Assembly: GCA_902802945.1 (NCBI GenBank)
Contig: CADCOC010000026.1
Span: 1-61,990, forward strand
Direction of reading: 5' to 3'
From: an uncultured bacterium
Lineage (GTDB): Bacteria; Verrucomicrobiota; Kiritimatiellia; RFP12; UBA1067
Length of the DNA: 61,990 nt
The notes beneath the pieces are model-generated. The model saw only the letters and a list, made by a program, of their open reading frames with translations. It searched no databases and had not been told where the DNA came from. The stretch's first letter is position 1. Each line of letters opens with the position of its first letter. This document shows, in pieces, positions 16,923 through 26,022 of the stretch. The position numbers and the translations under genes were made by a program.

Positions 16923-18269
16923 ATGACATACGAACAGGCCAAGACGGCATTGGAGAAGAACGGGCAGGGCCATGTCCTGCAGTTCTGGAAGAAACTCTCT
17001 GCGGCGGAACGCAAGGCGCTCCTCGCGCAGGTCGAGACGATCGACTTCAAGGAACTGGCGCGCTGCAAGGCGATGCTGTCCGGCGAAGGCGCGGCGTCCG
17101 CGAAGAAGGGCAAGCCCACGGCCCCGAAAGTGCACGAGCTGAAGGGCGCGGCCCTGAAGCGCGCCGTCGAGGCCGGCGAGAAGGAGCTCGCCGCCGGACA
17201 CGTCGGCGTGCTGCTCGTCGCGGGCGGACAGGGTTCGCGTCTCGGCTTCGACGGTCCAAAGGGCGCGTACTCGATCGGCCCCGTCACGGGCGCGTCGCTC
17301 TTCTACTTCCATGCGCGCAAGATCCTCGCGCTCACCCTCCGCTACAAGACGCCCATCCCGTTCTACGTGATGACGAGCGCCGCGAACTACGCCGCCACCG
17401 TGGCGCACTTCGAGGAGAACGACTACTTCGGCCTCGACCCGGCGGACGTGATCTTCTTCAAGCAGGGCATGTGGCCCGGCATGACGCCCGACGGCAAGAT
17501 CATCCTCGACGCCCCCGGCCGCATCTTCATGAGCCCCGACGGACACGGCGGCATGATCGCCGCCCTCAAGGCGAACGGCTGCTTCGACAACATGCGCGCG
17601 CGCGGCGTGAAGACGCTCTTCTACTTTCAGGTGGACAACCCGCTCGTGGAGATCGCCGACCCCGCGTTCATCGGCCTCCACACGCTTGAGAAGAGCCAGT
17701 ACTCTCTCAAGCTCACCGCCAAGCGCGAGCCCACCGAGGGCCTCGGCATGGTCGTGAAGCGCGACGGGCACTTCGACATGATCGAGTACACGGAGATGAC
17801 GGACGAGATGAACAACCGCCGCCGCGCGGACGGCGAGCTCTACTTCAAGTACGGATCCCCCGCGATCCACGTGTTCGACCGCGCCTTCCTTGAGAAGGAG
17901 GCCGCGAAGGCGATGCCCCTCCACCTCGCGCACAAGAAGATCCCGTGCGTGGACGATTCCGGCAAGGTCGTGAAGCCGACGGAACCGAACGGCTACAAGT
18001 TCGAGAAGTTCATCTTCGACGCGCTGGCGGACGCGAAGGGCGTCTCGTGCCTCGCGTTCGATCGCCGCGAGGAGTTTTCGCCCGTCAAGAACGCGGAGGG
18101 CAAGGACTCCCCCGCGACGTGTCAGGCCGACCTCCAGGCGAAGTGGCGTCGCCAGCTCGCCGAAGCGGGCGTGACCGTGGCCGAGGGCGTGCCCGTCGAG
18201 ATCGACCCCGTCTACGCGCTCGACGCGCGCGACCTCGCCTCGACTGGTCTGCTGCTCCAGGGATGCTGA
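16923..18269 (+). CDS. UDPGP-family UDP-sugar pyrophosphorylase (UAP1/AGX-like)
   Basis: The 448-residue enzyme transfers UMP from UTP to a sugar 1-phosphate. The nucleotide-binding loop is LLVAGGQGSRLGFDGPKGAY. IFFKQGMWPGMTPDGKIIL followed by SPDGHGG matches the UDP-HexNAc pyrophosphorylase (UAP1/AGX) branch of the family, and YFQVDNPL and NGYKFEKFIFD complete the sugar site. Likely products are UDP-GlcNAc or UDP-GalNAc; a UDP-glucose or UDP-glucuronate role cannot be excluded. CGGAAGG precedes the ATG. The dCMP deaminase ATG follows one base after the stop, so the two are probably cotranscribed. Confidence 0.88.
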   Translation: MTYEQAKTALEKNGQGHVLQFWKKLSAAERKALLAQVETIDFKELARCKAMLSGEGAASAKKGKPTAPKVHELKGAALKRAVEAGEKELAAGHVGVLLVAGGQGSRLGFDGPKGAYSIGPVTGASLFYFHARKILALTLRYKTPIPFYVMTSAANYAATVAHFEENDYFGLDPADVIFFKQGMWPGMTPDGKIILDAPGRIFMSPDGHGGMIAALKANGCFDNMRARGVKTLFYFQVDNPLVEIADPAFIGLHTLEKSQYSLKLTAKREPTEGLGMVVKRDGHFDMIEYTEMTDEMNNRRRADGELYFKYGSPAIHVFDRAFLEKEAAKAMPLHLAHKKIPCVDDSGKVVKPTEPNGYKFEKFIFDALADAKGVSCLAFDRREEFSPVKNAEGKDSPATCQADLQAKWRRQLAEAGVTVAEGVPVEIDPVYALDARDLASTGLLLQGC

Positions 18270-18270
18270 C

Positions 18271-18756
18271 ATGAAGCGGAAGTCGAAGAACGACACGCGC
18301 CCCGGCTGGGACGAGTACTTCATGGAGATCGCCCAGGTGGTCGCCAAGCGCTCGAACTGCTCGCGCCGGAAGGTGGCGGCGGTGATCACGAAGGAGAACC
18401 ACCTCCTCTCCACCGGCTACAATGGCACGCCGCGCGGCGTGAAGAACTGCTTCGACGGGGGGTGTCCGCGCTGCGCGGGCAAGACGCCGAGCGGGAAGGG
18501 CCTCGACGAGTGCCTCTGCGTGCACGCCGAGCAGAACGCGATCTGCCAGGCCGCGCGCTACGGCGTGAACGTGAGCGGCGGCACGATCTACATCACGCTC
18601 TCACCCTGTCTTACGTGCGCAAAGCTCATCATCAACTCCGGCATCTCGGAAGTGGTGTACGGCGGCGACTACACGGCGTTCCTCGACACGGTGAAGGAGA
18701 TGTTCCGCCAGGCCGGCGTGAAGTGCCGCAGCTTCGCGCTGAAGCCAGCGCAGTGA
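18271..18756 (+). CDS. dCMP deaminase (ComEB-like)
   Basis: The 161-residue zinc deaminase converts dCMP to dUMP, the substrate for thymidylate synthase. Zinc and catalytic residues are His85 and Glu87 in VHAEQNAI and Cys113 and Cys116 in SPCLTC. The N-terminal SNCSRRKVAAVI and the inserted FDGGCPRCAG segment, a second cysteine pair, are typical of dCMP deaminases of the ComEB type. It connects functionally with the ThyX protein at 6590. It begins one base after the UDPGP stop. Confidence 0.92.
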   Translation: MKRKSKNDTRPGWDEYFMEIAQVVAKRSNCSRRKVAAVITKENHLLSTGYNGTPRGVKNCFDGGCPRCAGKTPSGKGLDECLCVHAEQNAICQAARYGVNVSGGTIYITLSPCLTCAKLIINSGISEVVYGGDYTAFLDTVKEMFRQAGVKCRSFALKPAQ

Positions 18757-18782
18757 AGCCAAGCAAAACTCGGCAGAGCGAT

Positions 18783-18806
18783 TTGGCATAATGGGCGGTG
18801 AGGAGG
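18783..18806 (+). promoter_or_regulatory. -10 CATAAT and Shine-Dalgarno that set the methyltransferase start
   Basis: TTTGGCATAAT puts a -10 hexamer at 18787-18792. AGGAGG at 18801-18806 lies 8 bases before the GTG at 18815. An ATG at 18791 overlaps the -10 and would precede the ribosome binding site, so the GTG is preferred. Confidence 0.6.
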
Positions 18807-18814
18807 TCATACCC

Positions 18815-20014
18815 GTGAGACAATGGCGATGTATAAGTATGTTCGCCGGTGCAGGAGGATGTTCGCTTGGCGCAAAAAAAGCAGGAGTTGATATAGTTGG
18901 TGCCTACGAGTTTGCTGAACCGGCAATTGCTACGTATGAAAGGAATTTCGGCGCTGGAAGTTGTAGCAAAGAAGATCTTTCGACCTGTGACTTTTCTGCG
19001 TTGCGAAATCGTGTTGGGTTGTGTCGTGGCGAATTAGACCTAATGATAGGAGGGCCTCCGTGTCAGGGATTTACGACAGCTGGGAGCCGTAGGACTGGAG
19101 ATCCACGCAATAATCTTGTGGAAAACTATTTTAGGGCACTTGATGTATTCTATCCAAGATGGTTCATGATGGAGAATGTTGAGGGAATCCTTACGACGGC
19201 AAACGGATGGTTTATAATTGAATGCATTCGTGCCGCAGCTCGAATCGGCTATACGCTGTTTCTCAAGAAAGTCTATATGCAAGAATATGGGATTCCACAA
19301 CGGCGGAAACGAGTGGTTCTTGTTGGGAATCGCGAGGGAAAAGAGTTTTATTTTCCGCCACCTCAGCATATTGCCACCGGTGGAATCTTTCGACATGGTT
19401 CAGCAACCTTGCGTGATGTTATCGGAGACATTGAAAACTGCGATATCCCGGAAATTGGCCATGTCAGGCATGAAGAGACAGGTATTCGCTTTGAGAGGAT
19501 TCATGAATTGAAAGAGGGCCAGACTATGCGTGACTTGCCAGTCTGGCTTCAACATGAGTCATTTAGGCGACGTGCGACAAGGCGCGTGTGCGACGGAACC
19601 CCTTCTGAAAAACGCGGAGGAGCCCCTGTTGGGCTTAAGAGATTAATTTATGATGAGCCTAGTTTGACTATTACAAGCGCGGCTACATCTGAATTTGTAC
19701 ATCCAGTTCAGGACCGGATGTTGACCGTTAGGGAATGTGCGAGGATTCAAACATTCCCTGACGATTTTCATTTTTGCGGCACAGCATCCCAGCAGATGCT
19801 TCAGATAGGAAATGCGATTCCGCCTCGATTTGCAGAGCAGATGGTGAATCAGATTGCCCTATCGGATGAGTCGCCTGCCGAAGTTTACGGGTCCGGACTG
19901 ATTCGCTTTGATGTGACAAAAGCAAATGCCCAAAGTCCTGCTCTTGAGAAAACCTGCAAAGGTTTGCGGAACCTTATGCCTGGCCATTTAACACAAATGA
20001 TAATGGAGTTATAG
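18815..20014 (+). CDS. DNA (cytosine-5-)-methyltransferase of a type II R-M system
   Basis: The 399-residue enzyme methylates cytosine at C5. SMFAGAGGCSLGAKKAG is motif I (AdoMet), GGPPCQGFT holds the catalytic Cys83 (motif IV), MMENVEG is motif VI, and QEYGIPQRRKRVVLVG is motif VIII. Motifs IX/X are seen as RECARIQTFPDDF and QIGNAIPPRFAEQM. The GTG start is chosen for AGGAGG at 18801-18806. The gene is much richer in A and T than its neighbours, with codon choice to match, which suggests horizontal transfer. The next gene starts 1 base after its stop, consistent with a methyltransferase/nuclease pair. Confidence 0.93.
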   Translation: MRQWRCISMFAGAGGCSLGAKKAGVDIVGAYEFAEPAIATYERNFGAGSCSKEDLSTCDFSALRNRVGLCRGELDLMIGGPPCQGFTTAGSRRTGDPRNNLVENYFRALDVFYPRWFMMENVEGILTTANGWFIIECIRAAARIGYTLFLKKVYMQEYGIPQRRKRVVLVGNREGKEFYFPPPQHIATGGIFRHGSATLRDVIGDIENCDIPEIGHVRHEETGIRFERIHELKEGQTMRDLPVWLQHESFRRRATRRVCDGTPSEKRGGAPVGLKRLIYDEPSLTITSAATSEFVHPVQDRMLTVRECARIQTFPDDFHFCGTASQQMLQIGNAIPPRFAEQMVNQIALSDESPAEVYGSGLIRFDVTKANAQSPALEKTCKGLRNLMPGHLTQMIMEL

Positions 20015-20015
20015 C

Positions 20016-21056
20016 ATGACAAGACAACAACGTGAGTTTTATCATAATTTCTCGCGACATGGCTCAGGTTCAGCATCAGTTGAAATTTCACCAGTAGAAG
20101 TAGCGTTGCTGGCGCATATCGCCTATTTCGACATATTTGCTAGTCGTGAGACTTGGTTTGCCGATTGGGCGACTGAACTTATAGACAGGGACTTCTATTC
20201 AATAACGCAATCAGAAGTTTCAGCTTTGCCAGAGATTTCAGAAGACGAGTCATACGCAATCCTTGAAAAGGCAAACGTCACTGATGTCTCTAATTATGTT
20301 TATATGTACTTGAAGAACTTGGCGGCGTTGTACCGCAGAAGATTCAAGTTTTATAACATCCTCAAAGAACAGCCGTTCCCTTCGGTTGAGCAAATTGGAT
20401 TGCGGTGTCTTCTTGAGTTTGGCAATTGCGACGATACGCTTTTGTTTTCTTGGATGGCGTGGCGAAAACTGATTTATGACATTGACAATAGGAGTGCGCA
20501 GGAAACCGGCTATCTTTTTGAGCCGATTATAGCAAGTTGCCTCGGCGGAGAGTCTGTCAGTCATCACGATTCTCCCGTAAAAAGGATTGCGGCCAATGGT
20601 AGGGCAAAGAATGAAGGACGGCAGATCGATTGCTATGTAAAAGAGACTCGCGAAGTTTATGAACTCAAGCTTCGCGTAACTATTGCGGCAAGTGGACAAG
20701 GCCGATTTGAGGAAGAGATGAGTTTCCCGTATGAAGTCAAAAAAGCAGGGTTGATTCCAGTGCTAATAGTTTTTGATCCCACGCCATCGCCTTTGCTGGA
20801 GAAATTGGGGAACGAGTTTCGCAGACAAGGAGGACGAGTAGCGATTGGAGATGACGCTTGGAACGAGCTAGTTGCTCGGGCTGGAACGGAAATGGGAAAG
20901 TTCATCGTCAAGTACATAAAACCGCCTATTGTTAGAATGCGATCTGTTTACAATGAACTTCCGATGGGAATCCGATTGTCTGCAACGAGATCGGAAATGG
21001 AAATCTCAGCTGAAACTGGTAGCCGTTATTCGATCATAAGGACGAGAACTGAATAA
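20016..21056 (+). CDS. Putative type II restriction endonuclease, PD-(D/E)xK type
   Basis: The 346-residue protein sits immediately after the C5 methyltransferase and shares its AT-rich composition. A nuclease core is visible: Asp205 in GRQIDCYVKE and Glu216-Leu-Lys218 in REVYELKLR, which fits the D-x(n)-(E)xK catalytic pattern, preceded by TGYLFEPIIASCLGG. No other family feature was recognised with confidence. The recognition sequence is not predictable by eye. The pairing and the catalytic pattern make a restriction role the leading interpretation. Confidence 0.75.
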   Translation: MTRQQREFYHNFSRHGSGSASVEISPVEVALLAHIAYFDIFASRETWFADWATELIDRDFYSITQSEVSALPEISEDESYAILEKANVTDVSNYVYMYLKNLAALYRRRFKFYNILKEQPFPSVEQIGLRCLLEFGNCDDTLLFSWMAWRKLIYDIDNRSAQETGYLFEPIIASCLGGESVSHHDSPVKRIAANGRAKNEGRQIDCYVKETREVYELKLRVTIAASGQGRFEEEMSFPYEVKKAGLIPVLIVFDPTPSPLLEKLGNEFRRQGGRVAIGDDAWNELVARAGTEMGKFIVKYIKPPIVRMRSVYNELPMGIRLSATRSEMEISAETGSRYSIIRTRTE

Positions 21057-21065
21057 AAAGACAAC

Positions 21066-21557
21066 ATGAATGAAAGCGCCAAAACAAGCGAAAGAGCGGA
21101 GGTGATGCGGGCGGATGCGCGTGCAATGTCCATCGGCGTGAAAGTTTCCGCGACCGCTGATGCGGTGCGCGTTTTCCGCGAAGCGATTCCAATCGCCGGG
21201 GAACGCGAGGGGTTCTTCGTCCTGCCGCTTGACGCTTCGCGTCGCACGCTGTCCGCGCCGATCCTCGTTTCGCTTGGAGCGGACCATGGAACGGCCGCCG
21301 TGGATGCGGGCGAGTTGTTTCGCGAGGCGCTGAAGGTGGGCGCGGAGGCGATGATTGTCGCGCACAACCACCCATCTGGTGATTTGCGTCCGAGCGTGGC
21401 GGATAGGACTTTGACCAAGATACTTGAAGAATTGTCAACCTTGATGAACGTACGACTCATTGACCATTTGATCGAGGGTGCGGCTACGTTCAAGGATAAT
21501 GCCAACCCGACGTTCGTTTCGTTGCACGAGTTTGTGGAAGGGAGTGCTAGATTATGA
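21066..21557 (+). CDS. RadC-like JAMM-domain protein
   Basis: The 163-residue protein has the RadC/JAB1-MPN signature HNHPSGDLRPSVAD, with zinc ligands His100 and His102 and Asp113. It lacks the N-terminal helix-hairpin-helix region of chromosomal RadC, so it is the short accessory form commonly found on mobile elements. Its exact function is unknown in the family; a metalloprotease or DNA-processing role has been proposed. It lies 9 bases after the nuclease gene and overlaps the following gene by four bases (ATGA at 21554-21557). Confidence 0.85.
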   Translation: MNESAKTSERAEVMRADARAMSIGVKVSATADAVRVFREAIPIAGEREGFFVLPLDASRRTLSAPILVSLGADHGTAAVDAGELFREALKVGAEAMIVAHNHPSGDLRPSVADRTLTKILEELSTLMNVRLIDHLIEGAATFKDNANPTFVSLHEFVEGSARL

Positions 21558-22093
21558 TTGAAAGTACACTGGCAAATGAAAACGCGAATCATGATTCCGC
21601 GCGGGGCACGGCCACTATCGATACGGCTGCGGCCATCCGTCGTTACATGCAGATTCAACGTGATATTGCGCAGCTGGAGCGCGAAAAGGAACAACTCCGC
21701 GATGTGCTCGCCAAGGAACTGGAGGGGAAGGCGCCTACGAAGTGGCACACAACTGTTGACGGGAAGCCGCTTGTGGTCACGCACCAACTCAAGACGGTCG
21801 TCCGCTATGACGAACCGCTCCTCCGCGAACGTCTCGGTGAAAAATACGCAGAGATACTCGAGATCGATGGCGTCAAACTCCGGAAAAACCGTGAACTGGT
21901 CCGCCCCTTGCTCATGCCCGTTCTGGATCGTGTCGGAAGCCCTGCGGCCGCGCGCGTGGAGAACGCCATACGCACCGGCACGCTGACGGTCGATGCCTTT
22001 CGCGGCGCGTTTCAGAAAACCGTTACGCCGTACATTTCAGTCCGCATCGAGACATCGCCTCCCGTGAAACCTGTAACAGACATGCCTTTTTGA
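21554..22093 (+). CDS. Coiled-coil protein of unknown function
   Basis: The 179-residue protein was not recognised. Residues 30-65 (MQIQRDIAQLEREKEQLRD and following) form a likely coiled coil. The rest is a soluble alpha/beta mix with YAEILEIDGVKLRKNRELV and a Pro-rich tail. The overlap with the RadC-like gene implies joint translation, and the setting suggests a mobile-element accessory protein, possibly of phage origin. Confidence 0.65.
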   Translation: MIESTLANENANHDSARGTATIDTAAAIRRYMQIQRDIAQLEREKEQLRDVLAKELEGKAPTKWHTTVDGKPLVVTHQLKTVVRYDEPLLRERLGEKYAEILEIDGVKLRKNRELVRPLLMPVLDRVGSPAAARVENAIRTGTLTVDAFRGAFQKTVTPYISVRIETSPPVKPVTDMPF

Positions 22094-22121
22094 ACCGTCA
22101 AACAGAGAAAGCGAGAAACAG

Positions 22122-22802
22122 ATGAAAATCGACAGTGACATGCTCTATGGACCGTGTCCGTGCGGAAGCGGCAAGAAGTTCAAGTTCTGCTGCTGGCAGA
22201 AGTGCCGCGATTCAATCAATTCGGACATGACGCGAGCCGAAATCGTCCAGATCGTCCGTTGCGAGGCAGCACGGGCGAATCTTGCAGCATCAGATGTGAG
22301 AGGCAATGCCGTGGACGATGAAGATTGTGTTGAAGAAGAAGTGCCGAAGGGCGTGACGGTAGAGAAAGACGATGAAAGCACGTTCTTCCCGAAGCCGAAG
22401 TGGCGGATGGAATATGAACCGCGAAAGGATGGTACGCCCGAAGAGGACGCAAAGGCCATCATCGAGGGACTGGTGCGTCCGTATGCTGAACGACATTGCT
22501 CCCTTGCCGATCATGAAGATGGCGAGGATTTCGTGATCGCCGTTATGCAGATGCACCACCAAACAGGGAAAAATATCAGCATCTGTCCATCGGTGGTACT
22601 CGGAAAATACAGTCAGTTCTGGGATGTGTTGTATGCGAAGCTAAAGGAGTTTTTCACGTATTTCTGCGATGCGGTGTATGTGTGTGAGGTGAAATTTGAT
22701 TCGTCCTGTGGGGGGCCGATCTTGATGCTTGATGACGGTAGTGGGCTGAAAGAAGTTATCATGGTTTCAATTCCAGATCGTTTCTCTGAGGTGGCGCAAT
22801 GA
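22122..22802 (+). CDS. SEC-C motif protein
   Basis: The 226-residue protein begins with a SEC-C zinc-binding motif, CPCGSGKKFKFCC, the same as at the C-terminus of SecA. The remainder is acidic (DDEDCVEEEVPKG) and was not recognised. SEC-C domains occur in SecA partners and in many small proteins of mobile and defence regions. Its TGA overlaps the rimO ATG (ATGA at 22799-22802), so this accessory gene is translationally joined to a housekeeping gene at the island's right edge. Confidence 0.75.
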   Translation: MKIDSDMLYGPCPCGSGKKFKFCCWQKCRDSINSDMTRAEIVQIVRCEAARANLAASDVRGNAVDDEDCVEEEVPKGVTVEKDDESTFFPKPKWRMEYEPRKDGTPEEDAKAIIEGLVRPYAERHCSLADHEDGEDFVIAVMQMHHQTGKNISICPSVVLGKYSQFWDVLYAKLKEFFTYFCDAVYVCEVKFDSSCGGPILMLDDGSGLKEVIMVSIPDRFSEVAQ

Positions 22803-24220
22803 CCATCGGACTCGTCTCGCTCGGCTGCGCGAAAAACGCGGTGGACCTGCAGGTGATGGCCGGACATCTCCTGAAGGCCGGGCACATGCTCGCGCCCGAC
22901 CCCGACTGCGCGGACGTGATCCTCGTGAACACGTGCGCGTTCATCGAGTCGGCGCGCGAGGAGGCCGTGGCCGAGATCGCGCGCGCGTGCGAGCTGAAGC
23001 GCGCGGGACGCTGCAAGGCCGTCGTTGCGGCAGGGTGCTTCGTGCAGCGCTACCGCGCCGAGGTGCTGAAGGCGTTTCCTGACTTGGACGCCGTCCTCGG
23101 CGTGGACGCGCTTGATCACATTGCCGAAGTGGTGGGGGAAGCGACGAGAGCGTCGCTTCCCCGAACGTCACGCTCCCCTCGGGGAAGCGGCGCTCTCGCC
23201 GCTTCAGGCACACCTCGGGGAAGCGGCACTCTTGCCGCGTCAGGCACACCTCGGGGAAGCGGCGCTCTCGCCGCTTCAAAAAATGCTGCTGTGCCGCCGG
23301 GCATGCCGAAGAAGGTGTTCGACCCGCCTATCCCCGCGCTGCGTCTCACGGGCGCGGCGTTCGCCTACCTCAAGGTCGCGGAAGGGTGCGCGCACCGCTG
23401 CGCGTACTGCGCAATTCCCGCGATTCGCGGGAAGTTCCGGTCGCGTCCGCTCAAGAGCATCCTCGCCGAGGCGCGTGCGCTCGTCAAAACGGGCGTGAAG
23501 GAGCTGAACATCATCGCGCAGGACCCAATGCTCTACGGCGTGGATTTCCGCGACGGCACGAACCTCGTGACGCTTCTTCGTGCGCTCGACCGCATCAAGG
23601 ACGACTTTTGGGTGCGCGTGCTCTATTCATATCCGAGCGAGATTACGGACGCATTCCTCGACTGGATGAACACCTCCCCGCACGCCGTGAAATACATCGA
23701 CGTGCCGCTCCAGCACACGGATCCGAAGATCCTCCAGGCGATGGCGCGCGGCTCGGCCGTGAAGGCCACGTTGGCGGCGGCGGAACGTCTACGCGCGGCG
23801 GTGCCGGACGTGACGCTGCGCACGACCGTGATGACGGGCTTCCCCGGCGAGACGCCAGCAACCTTCAAGCGAATGCTCGCGGATGTGAAGCGCATGTCGT
23901 TCGACCATCTCGGCGTGTTTGCGTTCTCGCCCGAGGAGGGGACGCCTGCCGCGACGCTGCCGCGGCGTCCGTCGCTTGCCGTGGCGGAACGCCGCGCGGG
24001 CGAGGTGATGGCGCTTCAGAAACGCATCTGGGCGGCGAAGGCGCGCAAGTGTGTCGGCAAGACGTTCCGCGCGCTGGTTGTTGCTCCAGGCGTGGCGCGC
24101 CTTGCGTCGCAGGCCCCGGACGTGGACGGCGTCGTCCATCTGCGTAGCGCGGCGGAGGTGGGCGCGTTCGTTGACGTGACAATCGAGAAGGTGCGCGGCT
24201 TCGATTTTGAGTCGAAGTGA
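22799..24220 (+). CDS. rimO: Ribosomal protein S12 methylthiotransferase RimO
   Basis: The 473-residue radical-SAM enzyme adds a methylthio group to an Asp of ribosomal protein S12. The N-terminal MTTase domain supplies Cys10, Cys46 and Cys80 for the auxiliary iron-sulfur cluster. The radical-SAM motif CAHRCAYC has Cys197, Cys201 and Cys204, and a TRAM-like tail ends the protein. Between the two domains lies an insert of about 48 residues (113-160) encoded by palindromic repeats. It contains three 12-residue units of the type PRGSGALAASGT, which other RimO proteins lack. All catalytic motifs are intact, so the insert is probably tolerated as a linker. Confidence 0.93.
   Translation: MTIGLVSLGCAKNAVDLQVMAGHLLKAGHMLAPDPDCADVILVNTCAFIESAREEAVAEIARACELKRAGRCKAVVAAGCFVQRYRAEVLKAFPDLDAVLGVDALDHIAEVVGEATRASLPRTSRSPRGSGALAASGTPRGSGTLAASGTPRGSGALAASKNAAVPPGMPKKVFDPPIPALRLTGAAFAYLKVAEGCAHRCAYCAIPAIRGKFRSRPLKSILAEARALVKTGVKELNIIAQDPMLYGVDFRDGTNLVTLLRALDRIKDDFWVRVLYSYPSEITDAFLDWMNTSPHAVKYIDVPLQHTDPKILQAMARGSAVKATLAAAERLRAAVPDVTLRTTVMTGFPGETPATFKRMLADVKRMSFDHLGVFAFSPEEGTPAATLPRRPSLAVAERRAGEVMALQKRIWAAKARKCVGKTFRALVVAPGVARLASQAPDVDGVVHLRSAAEVGAFVDVTIEKVRGFDFESK
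23135..23277 (+). repeat. Palindrome array inside rimO (three 36-bp tandem units plus a long hairpin)
   Basis: A perfect 12-bp stem (GGGGAAGCGACG, loop AGAG) lies at 23135-23162. Three tandem units of exactly 36 bases start at 23181, 23217 and 23253 (GGGGAAGC). Each holds a hairpin of the form GAAGCGGCG-CTCT-CGCCGCTTC; the middle unit has a base-paired change to GCGGCA/TGCCGC. Thirty-six bases is 12 codons, so the frame is kept. Confidence 0.9.
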
Positions 24221-24257
24221 AAAGCCTCTTATTATTGAACTACTCGTCGAGGGCTTT
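24221..24257. terminator. Possible bidirectional terminator between convergent rimO and V-ATPase A genes
   Basis: AAAGCCTC and GAGGGCTTTT form an imperfect stem around an AT-rich loop in the 51-base gap between two convergent genes, with A and T runs at its ends. The stem is weak and the loop is long. Confidence 0.4.
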
Positions 24258-24271
24258 TGTAATTGACCCTA

Positions 24272-26017
24272 TTATTTGGCGGCGGAGGCTATTTTCGCCA
24301 GGAGGTCGTCACGTGTGGAGGTGAACTCCGGCGCATCGGCCTTGATGTTGTTCCAGTCGATGAACGCCTGTTGGAGCGACATCAGGAATGCGCGCGTCTC
24401 GTCCTTGGACTCGAACTTGTACTCCGTGAATAGCGCTTTCTCGACGACGTCGAACATGATCTTCTGGCGCTCTTCGGGCGTGGAGGCGTCTACGTCCGAG
24501 AAGGCGTTCTGCTGGAGGTAGACCGTGTCGAGGAACTCGCTCTTCAGGTAGATTGTGAAGTCCGCGAGGCTCGTGCCTTCCTCGCCCACGACCTTCATCA
24601 TCTGTCCCACCTCGTTGCCCTTGCGGAGAAGGGCGCGCGCCTTTTCGACGCGGTCGTGGTCGATGACGGACGGATAGTGGCTCCAGCTTTCGAGCGGGTC
24701 GATGGCCGGATAGCGGCGGGCGTCGGAGCGCGCACGGCTGAGGCCGTGGAAACCGCCGACGACCTTGAGCGTGGCCTGCGTGACGGGTTCGTCGAAGTTG
24801 CCGCCGGCGGGCGAAACCGTGCCGCCGATCGTGACGGAACCGACGGAGCCGTCCTTCAGCGTGACGCGTCCTGCACGCTCGTAAAACGCCGCGATGCGCG
24901 ATTCGAGGTAGGCGGGGAACGCCTCTTCGCCGGGGATTTCCTCAAGGCGTCCGGAAAGTTCGCGCATGGCCTGCGCCCAACGGCTCGTGGAGTCCGCAAG
25001 CACGAGCACGTTGAGTCCCATCTGGCGGTAGTACTCGGCGAGCGTCACGGCCGTGTACACGGACGCCTCGCGGGAGGCGACCGGCATCGAGGACGTGTTG
25101 CAGATGATCACGGTGCGGTCCATGAGCTTCTTGCCCGTGCGCGGGTCGTCGAGTTCGGGGAACTCCTTCAGCATCTCCACCACCTCGCCGGCACGCTCGC
25201 CGCAGGCGGCGGAGACGACGATGTCCACCTTCGCGTAGCGCGCGGTGGTCTGCTGGAGGACTGTCTTGCCGGCGCCGAACGGGCCGGGGATGCAGTATGT
25301 ACCGCCGACAGCGACGGGGAAGAACGTGTCGATCGTGCGCACGGACGTGACGAGCGGCTCCTCGGGCGCAAGGCGCTCCGTGTAGCACTTGATCGGCACC
25401 TTGACCGGCCAACGCTGCATCATCTGGACCTTTGCCTCTTTCCCGTCAGGTCCCTGAAGGGTTGCGATGTCGTCCGTCACCGTGTAATCGCCCGCCGGTG
25501 CGAGGCTCTTGACGGTCCACGCGCCCGCGAACGAGAAGGGCACCATGATCTTGTGGTGGAAGATGCCTTCGGTGACCCAGCCGAGTTCCTCGCCGGCCGT
25601 GAGGCGTGCGCCGGGCTGCGCGGTGGGATGCCAGTCCCACTTCTTCTCGCGGGGAAGTCCGGGCAGGTACATGCCGCGCTGGAGGAAGAAGCTCTTCTGC
25701 GCGTCCTCTTTCTCGACTTCGCGTGCGAGTTCGGGAAGCGGGTTCTGGAGGCCGTCGTACACCTGCGAGAGAATGCCAGGGCCGAGTTCGGCGGCGAGCA
25801 GGTTCCCGGTGAACTCCACGCGGTCGTCGACCATGAGTTCAGTCGTTGATTCAAACACCTGCATATCGCAGCGCGTGCCGCGCACGCGCACGATTTCCGC
25901 CATCAGACGCTTGTCGCCCAGCACGGCGTAGCCCACTTCGTTCTGGGCGACGGCGCCGTCGAACGCGACGGTGATCATGTTGCCGTTGACGGCGACGATT
26001 TTTCCTGTTGCTTGCAT
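24272..26017 (-). CDS. atpA: V-type ATP synthase catalytic subunit A
   Basis: The 581-residue nucleotide-binding subunit of a V/A-type rotary ATPase. The Walker A loop is [21 protein letters not shown] is the conserved region of catalytic subunits, and the non-homologous region typical of V-type A subunits is present around residues 110-200. Normal family length. It follows subunit E and a DUF2764-like gene on the minus strand, the usual start of the PVC/Bacteroidetes-type operon. However, subunits B, D, I and K, which normally follow A, are absent: only 51 bases separate its stop from convergent rimO. Confidence 0.95.
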   Translation of the reverse strand: MQATGKIVAVNGNMITVAFDGAVAQNEVGYAVLGDKRLMAEIVRVRGTRCDMQVFESTTELMVDDRVEFTGNLLAAELGPGILSQVYDGLQNPLPELAREVEKEDAQKSFFLQRGMYLPGLPREKKWDWHPTAQPGARLTAGEELGWVTEGIFHHKIMVPFSFAGAWTVKSLAPAGDYTVTDDIATLQGPDGKEAKVQMMQRWPVKVPIKCYTERLAPEEPLVTSVRTIDTFFPVAVGGTYCIPGPFGAGKTVLQQTTARYAKVDIVVSAACGERAGEVVEMLKEFPELDDPRTGKKLMDRTVIICNTSSMPVASREASVYTAVTLAEYYRQMGLNVLVLADSTSRWAQAMRELSGRLEEIPGEEAFPAYLESRIAAFYERAGRVTLKDGSVGSVTIGGTVSPAGGNFDEPVTQATLKVVGGFHGLSRARSDARRYPAIDPLESWSHYPSVIDHDRVEKARALLRKGNEVGQMMKVVGEEGTSLADFTIYLKSEFLDTVYLQQNAFSDVDASTPEERQKIMFDVVEKALFTEYKFESKDETRAFLMSLQQAFIDWNNIKADAPEFTSTRDDLLAKIASAAK

Positions 26018-26022
26018 GGTGG

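Noticed and set aside
23181..23277. Three regularly spaced 36-bp repeats as a possible CRISPR array
   Set aside because: The units are contiguous with no spacers, lie inside rimO in frame, and there is no cas gene nearby.
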